Part shown: in pieces, positions 1-5,741 of the stretch
Layout of the letters: every line of letters starts with the position of its first letter
Position numbering within the stretch: the first letter of the stretch is position 1
Source: Bacillota bacterium
GTDB taxonomy: Bacteria; Bacillota; Clostridia; Oscillospirales; Butyricicoccaceae
Direction of reading: 5' to 3'
Assembly (NCBI GenBank): GCA_030705725.1
Contig: JAUZPW010000038.1
Coordinates: 1-9,551 of the forward strand
Length of the DNA: 9,551 nucleotides
Translations under genes and position numbers: made by a program
Notes under the pieces: generated by a model
What the model was told of the DNA's origin: nothing
Seen by the model: only the letters and a program-made list of their open reading frames with translations
Database searches by the model: none

Positions 1-116
1 ACCGTTCCCGGAATGCCGAAGGCGTGGGCTACGGCAAAGGGAAGAATCAGACCGACGCAAACGAAAAAACCGGCGAGCGTAAGGTCTCTTGTTCCCCGTT
101 CGGCTCTCTGTTTCAA
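1..116 (-). CDS. N-terminal fragment of a probable ECF-transporter S-component-like membrane protein (runs off the left edge)
   Basis: Reading the minus strand from a TTG at 114-116 gives 38 codons, open to the window edge. The product begins MKQRAERGTRDLTLAG, followed by a hydrophobic segment containing GLILPF and AHAFGIPG. A short basic start, then a membrane helix with a G-L-x-L-P-F core and an AFGIPG-like turn, resembles the first helix of ECF-type substrate-specific (S) components, which capture vitamins or similar small molecules for an energy-coupling ABC module. The TTG start is chosen because an AGGAG lies 9 nt upstream (minus strand, about 126-130) and no ATG is better placed. The rest of the gene is outside the window, so substrate and family are tentative; another small multi-pass membrane protein is possible. 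Confidence 0.55.
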   Translation of the reverse strand, partial: MKQRAERGTRDLTLAGFFVCVGLILPFAVAHAFGIPGT

Positions 117-183
117 TAAAATCAGCTCCTGACACTGTATTAAAGGATATAAAAAAGGCATGCCTGTAAAAATGCGATTCCCG

Positions 184-394
184 CATAAAAAATCAGCTTG
201 TCTAAAAAATGTAGTTTAGGAATTGTTAAGGGGTCGGAACCCCTTAACGCTCGATTTGTCCGCAGGCGGACATGCGCCGCCGGAGGACACACTGGACAAA
301 ACCATCGGTTTTGTCCGCACCAAGAGGAAGGTCGAGGGGGAATTGGATTCCCTCTCGAAAGGCTGTCGAGCTTTTCGACAGCCTCATAAAAAAT
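184..394. repeat. Dense array of inverted repeats flanked by a 10-bp direct repeat (MITE-like or structured-RNA element)
   Basis: Five inverted repeats follow one another. (1) 225-234 pairs with 239-248: GTTAAGGGGT, loop CGGA, perfect. (2) 258-263 pairs with 266-271: GTCCGC/GCGGAC. (3) 294-303 pairs with 307-316: GGACAAAACC, 3-nt loop, perfect. (4) 332-343 pairs with 347-358: 12 pairs including one G-T. (5) 361-369 pairs with 375-383: GGCTGTCGA, 5-nt loop, perfect. Arm 2 (GCGGACA, 266-272) can instead pair with TGTCCGC at 312-318, so the folds may be alternative. The array is bounded by exact direct copies of CATAAAAAAT at 184-193 and 385-394. The inner ends (AGCTTGTC at 195-202, GACAGCCT at 377-384) are imperfect inverted repeats, 6 of 8 matching. 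This is compatible with a small non-autonomous mobile element with a target duplication, or with a structured leader RNA. Short open frames through it look fortuitous. Confidence 0.6.
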
Positions 395-418
395 ATCAAA
401 TCCCCGTGTTGTTGTCAA
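390..418 (-). promoter_or_regulatory. Candidate minus-strand sigma-A promoter facing the 1-116 gene
   Basis: On the minus strand a perfect -35 box TTGACA (413-418) is followed by a 17-nt spacer and TATTTT (390-395, four of six consensus bases). Transcription would start near 383, run through the whole inverted-repeat array, and reach the TTG start at 116, giving a leader of roughly 265 nt. The -10 box overlaps the right-hand copy of the direct repeat, so the promoter could predate the hairpin element or be partly formed by it. Confidence 0.4.
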
Positions 419-518
419 ATATCAATATACGGTAATTGCTTTTTATTATTCTTTTACAGTCCGCAAAACGCATATAAATAAATACATTCTATGACAGTTT
501 TTAACCCACCGAGCCGTT

Positions 519-561
519 AAAGCCGCCCGGCCCGTCTCAGTTCCGGAATCGAGGCGGCTTT
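519..561 (-). terminator. Terminator-like hairpin downstream of the sialidase-like gene
   Basis: AAAGCCGCC (519-527) and GGCGGCTTT (553-561) are perfect 9-bp inverted repeats around a 25-nt loop. On the minus strand the stem ends in TTT, 46 to 88 nt past the stop of the 607-1767 gene. The U-tract is short and the loop is long, so efficiency is uncertain, but this is the best terminator candidate for that gene. Between it and the repeat array (395-518) the sequence is AT-rich with no gene or further stem that I can support. Confidence 0.5.
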
Positions 562-606
562 CATGCGGCTTGGAGGTATATAGCCCGCATTAAGCGGAGC
601 GTTTAT

Positions 607-1767
607 TTAGTGTATATTGGGCTGGCCCAGCGCCTTGTTGACTAAGACGCGCAGCTTATCGCCCTCGCTCTCGAGCTTTCCTTTAAGTATATCCTGCTCG
701 GTAAAGCGCGCCATCAGAATTTCGCGTTCGGTCACGCGCTCTCTGTCGTATGTAACATAGATATACCCGTCCGCGGCTTCCTTGGCGTCGGGATAGGATA
801 CCTCGTTCCTTTCGTCCAGCAAAAGGGTATACGGCCACGTAGCTCCGTCGTCCTCGCTCAGCATCGCGGTCAGATGGCTGCGGCCCTTCCAGCTCTTGAC
901 GTTGCCCTGGTTCATAATGTCGTCAAGATCTATACGCTCGTCAAAATTAAGGTGGTTTATCATAAGCAGGCGTCCCGATTTCATGCGCCTGATAAAGAAG
1001 CGTGAGCACGGCCCGTCCACATGGCTCTTATGTCCCTTGCTCCATGTGTATCCCCCGTCAGTCGAGAAGCTCTCGCCAATGCCCTCGAAAGTGCGGACCA
1101 GCATCCATAAGGTTCCGTCCTTCTTTTCGACGATCATATGCTCGTCGAAGCTGCGGTTGGGAACGTCGGCGTGGCCGCGCAGGGTGATCGTTTTGCCCTC
1201 GTCCGGGGAAGCGTAGACGTTCGGGAACTGCTCGTTTTCCAGGCCGTGCCTTTCGGTCGGAACGCTGCCGCTCTCGTCGCGCCAGATAGCGCAGGGGAAC
1301 AGCCATTCCCCGTTTGAAAGTACGGTCGGCTTGTTCATCATGATGCCGTTGGCTATACGGCGGGGCTCGGACCAGCGCAGGACTTCGGCGTCGGCGTCCT
1401 CGCAGATCGATACCCATACGCCGCTTCGTCCGTCGTTGAAGCCGCGGGCCTGGGTATAGGTCATCCAAAGGCGGCCGTGCGGGTCGAACCACAGGTTGGG
1501 GTCGTATATTCTGCATTCCGGATCGGGATGCTCGACGACGGTAGCGCATGACCTGAAGGTCTGGCCGTGGTCGTCGCTCACGCAAAGAACCATTATGTTC
1601 CCGCCGACTTCAGCATCCTGGCCGCTGTAAAAGTTAACGAAGATGCGGCCCTTGTCGCTTACTTCTATGGAAGGAATGCCCTGCCAGCGCCTGTAAGAAT
1701 CCTGAAAACGCTCATCGGTGGGGTTTACATAGATTTTGGCGGGAGTTAAAGCAGAATTGTTTTCCAT
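607..1767 (-). CDS. Sialidase-like BNR/Asp-box beta-propeller protein, cytoplasmic
   Basis: The 386-residue protein resembles the bacterial sialidase-family BNR proteins, six-bladed beta-propellers that include exo-sialidases (which release terminal sialic acid from glycans) and many members of unknown substrate. Asp-box repeats (S-x-D-x-G-x-T-W/F) are visible at 64-71 (SDDHGQTF), 235-242 (STDGGYTW) and 304-311 (SEDDGATW), with a weaker one at 187-194. Other family-like stretches are RWQGIPSI near 27-34, DPNLWFDPHGRLW at 89-101, MMNKPTVLSNGEW at 143-155, the Arg of MLVRT at 225, and SYPD at 324-327, the region where sialidases carry the nucleophilic Tyr. There is no signal peptide or anchor, so the protein should be cytosolic and act on small, imported substrates. 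The ATG start is supported by GGAGG at 1774-1778, 6 nt upstream. It is divergent from the amidohydrolase operon. True sialidase activity is not proven by sequence. Confidence 0.85.
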   Translation of the reverse strand: MENNSALTPAKIYVNPTDERFQDSYRRWQGIPSIEVSDKGRIFVNFYSGQDAEVGGNIMVLCVSDDHGQTFRSCATVVEHPDPECRIYDPNLWFDPHGRLWMTYTQARGFNDGRSGVWVSICEDADAEVLRWSEPRRIANGIMMNKPTVLSNGEWLFPCAIWRDESGSVPTERHGLENEQFPNVYASPDEGKTITLRGHADVPNRSFDEHMIVEKKDGTLWMLVRTFEGIGESFSTDGGYTWSKGHKSHVDGPCSRFFIRRMKSGRLLMINHLNFDERIDLDDIMNQGNVKSWKGRSHLTAMLSEDDGATWPYTLLLDERNEVSYPDAKEAADGYIYVTYDRERVTEREILMARFTEQDILKGKLESEGDKLRVLVNKALGQPNIH

Positions 1768-1881
1768 AATGTACCTCCAAACTTCAAGTAGCTTTTTGCT
1801 ATAATCTTATTAAATATAACGTCTGATATATGCCGCCTTACAGTCGCCACACTGCTCATCAGTAATCAATGGCTTATGAAA

Positions 1882-1910
1882 AGAATAACATATTGCAAAA
1901 ATGATGTCAA
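1882..1910 (-). promoter_or_regulatory. Promoter of the sialidase-like gene (minus strand)
   Basis: On the minus strand the -35 box TTGACA (1905-1910) is perfect. A spacer of exactly 17 nt leads to TATTCT (1882-1887, four of six consensus bases). The predicted start near 1875 gives a leader of about 108 nt before the ATG at 1767. Confidence 0.6.
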
Positions 1911-1921
1911 CCAGCGCCCGG

Positions 1922-1962
1922 GTAACCGGATATGTAACCAAAAAGTTGTTTTAATGTTAAAA
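1922..1962. promoter_or_regulatory. Operator-like repeats in the divergent intergenic region
   Basis: Two motif types lie between the opposing promoters. GTAACC occurs twice as a direct repeat (1922-1927 and 1934-1939, period 12), starting about 12 bp upstream of the sialidase-gene -35 box, a position suited to an activator. A perfect AT-rich inverted repeat TTTTAA-TG-TTAAAA occupies 1949-1962. The rest of the 404-nt gap (1768-2171) is AT-rich and holds no convincing gene. No regulator gene is present in the window, so the binding protein is unknown and the repeats could be chance. Confidence 0.3.
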
Positions 1963-2070
1963 TTGCCAAAATAAACTCATATTTTAAGCTTTCATTGTTT
2001 GGTTTCTTAAAAGCCCTGTTTTTATTATTGGTGAAATGAACAAAATTACTGATACCGCCCGTAAAGTAAA

Positions 2071-2099
2071 TTGACAAAAGCAATAACGTCGGATATACT
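2071..2099 (+). promoter_or_regulatory. Strong sigma-A promoter of the amidohydrolase/LIV-transporter operon
   Basis: TTGACA (2071-2076, perfect) is followed by a 17-nt spacer and TATACT (2094-2099, five of six consensus bases). The predicted start is near 2106, giving a leader of about 66 nt to the ATG at 2172. This is the best promoter match in the window. No comparable promoter or intrinsic terminator was found between downstream genes, so it probably drives the whole operon. Confidence 0.75.
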
Positions 2100-2110
2100 G
2101 ATGGCAAGCA

Positions 2111-2134
2111 TCATTCATAATGAGTGATGAATGA
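2111..2134. promoter_or_regulatory. Inverted repeat TCATTCAT-N8-ATGAATGA just after the predicted transcription start
   Basis: The arms at 2111-2118 and 2127-2134 are perfectly complementary with an 8-nt spacer. The repeat lies about 5 to 29 nt downstream of the predicted start and upstream of the ribosome binding site. That is a typical place for a dimeric repressor operator; alternatively it could form a weak leader hairpin. The bound factor is unknown. Confidence 0.35.
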
Positions 2135-2171
2135 ATCGAAACAATACAACCATATAAAGGAGATTTTGCGT

Positions 2172-3560
2172 ATGGGCACAGGCAACAAGGTTTTTACTGG
2201 CGGAAAGATAGTCTTGCCGGATCGTGTTGTCCGGGCTTCGCTGCTAGTAGAAAACGGCAAGATTTCGGGGATCGTCGAACCCGGCGTTAAAGTAGATCCC
2301 GGATACGAAGTTGTGGACGTTACCGGCAAGGTACTGATGCCCGGTCTGATCGATACTCATGTACATATGTGGGATCCTTCCCCGCTCAATTACCGCGAGG
2401 ATTGGAAATGTGGTTCCGAGTGCGCGGCGTCCGGCGGCATCACAACGATAGTCGAAATGCCCTTGAGCGTCCCTCCCGTTGTTGACAAAAAAGGCTTTGA
2501 TCTTAAAATGAAAGTGGCGAAAGCCAGTTCATGCGTCGATTTTGCCTTCTGGGGCGGACTGACTCCGGGCTGCGTAGATAACCTTCCCGAGCTCGATAAG
2601 CTCGGCTGCGTCGCTTATAAAGGCTTTATGAGCTTCGCGAACCCCGATTATCCTCAGATCACCGACGGCTACCTTATAAAAGGCATGCGTAACGCGCAGA
2701 AGTTCGACGGCCTTATAGGCGTGCACGCCGAGAACGCCGAGGCGGCGGACTTCGGCAGCCGCGACATGGCCGAAAGCGGCTGCACGGACGGTTCAAAGCA
2801 TGACGACGCCAGGCCCTGGTGGGTCGAGCTCGAAGCGATACAGCGCGCCGTTTTGTTCTCCAAGGTGACAGACGCCCGTCTTTATATCTGCCATATGACA
2901 ATCGCCGAGGGCGCGCAGTTTTTGAAGCAATCGAAATGCGACGGCGTGAAGGTTTCCGTTGAGACATGCCCGCACTATTTGCTTTTCGACAAGAGCGTCA
3001 TGCGCGAAAAAGGCGCTTACGCCAAATGCAATCCTCCCTTCCGCAGCCGCGAAAACGTTGAAAAGCTGTGGAGCTACATATTTGACGGAACAATAGACAC
3101 CATAGGCTCCGACCACGGCCCCTACGGCGACGACGAGAAGGTCAGGGAAGGCAACTTCTTCAAAGAGCTCTGCGGCTTCGGCGGATACGACGCCATGCTT
3201 CCGGGCCTCATCACGGAAGGCGTTCACAAACGCGGCCTGCCGCTTACAAAGCTTGCCGCCGTCACTTCCGGAAACGCCGCTAAAATAATGGGCCTGTTCC
3301 CCAAAAAGGGCAGCCTCATGCCGGGAGCGGACGCCGACATCGTGGTCGTCGATATGGACGAGGAGTGGACGTTCGACGGCGAAAAGAGCCTTTCGAAGAC
3401 AAAGAGCAGGCACAATATCTATCACGGCTCCAAAATGAAGGGTGCCGTTAAACAAACCTGGGTCAGGGGCGAGCTTGTATGCAAGGACGGGGCCATCGTT
3501 GCCGGCGCCGGCTACGGAGAGTTTGTTCCCAAACAGAAGCAATTTCAGGAGGCGAAATAA
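2172..3560 (+). CDS. Cyclic amidohydrolase of the allantoinase/dihydropyrimidinase (hydantoinase) family
   Basis: The 462-residue protein has the usual length and plan of allantoinase/hydantoinase enzymes, which hydrolyse a cyclic amide or ureide using two metal ions bridged by a carboxylated lysine. All expected ligands are present: HxH in DTHVHMWDP (H63, H65), the Lys of VAYKGF (K150), the His of GVHAEN (H185), the His of ICHMT (H241) and the Asp of GSDHGPY (D314). GGITTIVEMPL (88-98), ETCPHYLLFD (264-273) and AKCNPPFR (284-291) are also family hallmarks; the EMPL and GGL stretches look more allantoinase-like than dihydropyrimidinase-like. The start at 2172 is preferred over an in-frame ATG at 2124 because GGAG (2159-2162) lies 9 nt upstream and homology begins there. 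First gene of the operon. It shares one base with the next gene (TAATG). The exact substrate (allantoin, a hydantoin or another ring) cannot be read from the sequence. Confidence 0.9.
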   Translation: MGTGNKVFTGGKIVLPDRVVRASLLVENGKISGIVEPGVKVDPGYEVVDVTGKVLMPGLIDTHVHMWDPSPLNYREDWKCGSECAASGGITTIVEMPLSVPPVVDKKGFDLKMKVAKASSCVDFAFWGGLTPGCVDNLPELDKLGCVAYKGFMSFANPDYPQITDGYLIKGMRNAQKFDGLIGVHAENAEAADFGSRDMAESGCTDGSKHDDARPWWVELEAIQRAVLFSKVTDARLYICHMTIAEGAQFLKQSKCDGVKVSVETCPHYLLFDKSVMREKGAYAKCNPPFRSRENVEKLWSYIFDGTIDTIGSDHGPYGDDEKVREGNFFKELCGFGGYDAMLPGLITEGVHKRGLPLTKLAAVTSGNAAKIMGLFPKKGSLMPGADADIVVVDMDEEWTFDGEKSLSKTKSRHNIYHGSKMKGAVKQTWVRGELVCKDGAIVAGAGYGEFVPKQKQFQEAK

Positions 3561-4336
3561 TGTCACAGCAGAAATTGTGGGCGCGCGAAACTACAATTGC
3601 GGGCCAGAAGGTTTCCAAAATTGCCTTCGGCACCGAGCATCTTAATTTGTTTTTGCCTGAGTTCAGCGGAAAGATCCTGAGCGACGCCGCTTTGCTGCAT
3701 AACGTATTTTTCTGGGACACGGATAACTGCTACGGCAGCCAGCCCGCGGTTGCGGCGGGGCTTAAGAACCTCCCCCGCGAAAAGGTTGTCGTCACAAGCA
3801 AGACATATGCCGACACCGAGCAGGAAGCCTACGATTCAGTAAATAAAATACTGCACGACCTCGATACTCCCTATATTGATTTTTGTCTTCTGCACGGCGT
3901 TGTCGAGGGCAGGCTCCCCTATAAGATGCCCGCGCTCAAGGCCTTGATCGAAATGAAGAAGCAAGGCATTATAAAGCATGCCGGGCTCTCGACCCACTGC
4001 GCGAACGTGGCGTGGGAAGCGAGCGACGTTGAAGGCATAGAGGTGCTTTGCGTTACCTTTAACCGCGACGGCTCCCGCATCGAACAGGGCAACCTCGACG
4101 ATATGGTCCGCGCGCTCGACAAAGCCCATAATAAAAGGCATATCGGGACATATGTCATAAAGACCCTCGGCCGCGGCGACCTCGTGCACGACGCCCGAAA
4201 CGCCCTCAACTGGATTATGGATTACCACGACTGCATAGACGTGTACAACATCGGCTATTCAAACCTGAGGGAACTGCGTCAGGATCTTACCATAGTTAAC
4301 GATTATTACGACGGGCTGGAGGGAATAAGAGAATGA
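3560..4336 (+). CDS. Aldo/keto reductase family protein (short form)
   Basis: A cytosolic NAD(P)H-dependent oxidoreductase of the aldo/keto reductase superfamily, a TIM barrel that reduces aldehydes or ketones. The four residues of the classical active site can be placed: D53 and Y58 in WDTDNCYGS, K81 in VVVTSKTY, and H112 in FCLLHG. YIDFCLLH (105-112), KQGIIKHAGLS (134-144) and the late GYSNLREL (232-239) follow the family pattern. At 258 residues it is shorter than the usual 280-330, mainly at the C-terminus. The start at 3560 overlaps the upstream stop by one base and has AGGAGG (3547-3552) 7 nt upstream; longer in-frame starts lie inside the amidohydrolase gene and lack homology. It overlaps the next gene by 4 nt (ATGA). 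A role in the pathway defined by the neighbouring amidohydrolases is inferred; the substrate is unknown. Confidence 0.88.
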   Translation: MSQQKLWARETTIAGQKVSKIAFGTEHLNLFLPEFSGKILSDAALLHNVFFWDTDNCYGSQPAVAAGLKNLPREKVVVTSKTYADTEQEAYDSVNKILHDLDTPYIDFCLLHGVVEGRLPYKMPALKALIEMKKQGIIKHAGLSTHCANVAWEASDVEGIEVLCVTFNRDGSRIEQGNLDDMVRALDKAHNKRHIGTYVIKTLGRGDLVHDARNALNWIMDYHDCIDVYNIGYSNLRELRQDLTIVNDYYDGLEGIRE

Positions 4337-5709
4337 AAAACCAGCTTCTTATAAAAAACTGCATGCTGACCACCTTCTTTAACGACGGCTACAACGCCAC
4401 CAAGATTCTTCAGGGCGTCGACGTCCTTATCGAAGACGGAAAGCTCAAAAAGATCGACAGAAATATCACGGCCGGCTGCAAGACCATAGACGGCACCGGC
4501 AAGCTTGTAGCCCCCGGCTTTATAAACGGCCGCAGCCGCAGCCTGGCCTCGGTTGTCTCAAAGAGCCTTCCCGAGGATATAAAGCTGTCGAGATTCGGCA
4601 ACACCCCTCTTTACATGCGCGTAAATCCTTTTATAAATATAGCGCAGGAGGTTCTGAGCGACGCTCAGATCAAGTCTTTGCTCAAGCTCGCGCTTTTCGA
4701 GGCGATAAGCAGCGGAACCACCGCGATGCTCGAGTATTGTTCCGTGCGCGACCTGCCTCTGTACCTCGAGCTTTGCGACGAGCTCGGAATGCGCGCCATC
4801 GCGTCGCCCGCGCTGATGAGCCGCAAAACCCTGCCTGAAACGGACGCCTGGTGCGTCTGCGAAAACGCTCTGGAAGAGGTCGACGAAGACGCTCTCGTCT
4901 CGTGGAACAGCGGGATGGTGAAGAAGACCGCCGGGCGCATGGCTAAAGCCGGCATGGGTCTCGGCTCTGTCGAAACGGCGTCCGAAAGCCTGATGAGCAA
5001 GGTCGGAGCCGCCGCTTTCAGCCTCGACTGCACGCTGATGGTCACGGCGAACGAAACCCAGCAGGAGCGCGACGTCTGCATCGAGCGTTACAATAAGACG
5101 CCCGCGCAGATTCTGCAAAAGAACCATGTCTTCCACCGCAAAACCGTTGTCGGCGGCAACCAGTATGCCGATCACGCCGACCGCGTGATAATGAAAAGCG
5201 GCATGTCGGTCGCGGCGCTGTGCCCCCTGCAAAGCGTGCAGGACGCCCAGATAGCCCCCTTCCTCGGTTTCCAGTACGACGGTCTTGATCTGGTCATCGG
5301 AAGCGGCCGCTGCATACCGGATATGACCGAGCAGGTCAGGCTCCTGACTCTTGTCGGCAAGCTCGAAAACCGGCTGCGCCATCAGATGCGCGCGCAGAAG
5401 ACCTTTTTTGCCTCCACGATCGGCGCCGGACAGGCAATCGGGCTGCCCGTGGGCGAGCTCAGCGAAGGTCTTGACGCCGACCTGATCCTTATAGATACCG
5501 CGAAGCCTCATTATCATCCCTTTACTCTGCCGATCACCGACCTTATTTATAACACCTCCTCCTCCGACATAACGGAAGTTATCGTGGCCGGAAGGCTGCT
5601 TAAGGAAAACGGCAGGGTTCTCAATATGGATGAACGTCAAATCATCGAAGACGCGGAAAGCGCCATGAATCTTGTTTGGACGCACGCCCGTAAAAAAGGC
5701 GCGCTCTAA
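4333..5709 (+). CDS. Atz/Trz-type amidohydrolase homologue with all metal-ligand positions replaced (probable pseudoenzyme)
   Basis: The 458-residue protein follows the scaffold of the chlorohydrolase/aminohydrolase (AtzA/TrzN, SAH-deaminase-like) family throughout. It has an N-terminal beta-domain with VLIEDGKLKKID (31-42), LVAPGFIN (58-65), LFEAISSGTTAMLE (121-134), a late ADLILIDT (382-389) and VIVAGRLLKENGRVL (416-430). The residues that bind metal and do catalysis are missing. The HxH after PGFIN is R67-S-R69. The His of the HVSET-like strand is T238 (TANET). The second barrel His (AAHCVHL in homologues) aligns with G275. The GTDG Asp aligns with G325 (GSGR). Reading frame and length are intact, with no frameshift, so this looks like a maintained protein and not a decaying gene. 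GGAGG (4318-4322) precedes the ATG by 10 nt, and translation is coupled to the aldo/keto reductase (ATGA). It may be a non-catalytic partner, a ligand-binding protein or an enzyme with altered chemistry. The family call is firm; function is unknown. Confidence 0.85.
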   Translation: MKNQLLIKNCMLTTFFNDGYNATKILQGVDVLIEDGKLKKIDRNITAGCKTIDGTGKLVAPGFINGRSRSLASVVSKSLPEDIKLSRFGNTPLYMRVNPFINIAQEVLSDAQIKSLLKLALFEAISSGTTAMLEYCSVRDLPLYLELCDELGMRAIASPALMSRKTLPETDAWCVCENALEEVDEDALVSWNSGMVKKTAGRMAKAGMGLGSVETASESLMSKVGAAAFSLDCTLMVTANETQQERDVCIERYNKTPAQILQKNHVFHRKTVVGGNQYADHADRVIMKSGMSVAALCPLQSVQDAQIAPFLGFQYDGLDLVIGSGRCIPDMTEQVRLLTLVGKLENRLRHQMRAQKTFFASTIGAGQAIGLPVGELSEGLDADLILIDTAKPHYHPFTLPITDLIYNTSSSDITEVIVAGRLLKENGRVLNMDERQIIEDAESAMNLVWTHARKKGAL

Positions 5710-5741
5710 ATAAAAAATTATAAAAATTGAAAGGTGAGAAA

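Noticed and set aside
156..165. AGGCATGCCT palindrome upstream of the ECF-like gene
   Set aside because: A single short palindrome with no associated promoter at suitable spacing; too weak to call an operator.
172..186. Small stem ATGCG/CGCAT followed by a T-run on the minus strand
   Set aside because: A 5-bp stem is too weak for a terminator call, although it could contribute to attenuation in the leader.
140..418. Short open frames on both strands through the hairpin array
   Set aside because: They read through perfect inverted repeats, lack ribosome binding sites and show no protein-like pattern; they are by-products of the repeat structure.
2124..2171. Earlier in-frame ATG adding 16 residues to the allantoinase-like protein
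   Set aside because: It lies inside the inverted repeat just after the predicted transcription start, has no ribosome binding site, and the family homology begins at the later ATG.
3501..3512. Perfect 12-bp palindrome GCCGGCGCCGGC
   Set aside because: It is inside coding sequence for Ala-Gly-Ala-Gly, where GC-rich codons give such palindromes by chance.
2793..3566. Minus-strand open frame (257 codons) opposite the allantoinase-like gene
   Set aside because: It is antisense to a gene whose active-site motifs are all intact, and it has no family resemblance of its own.
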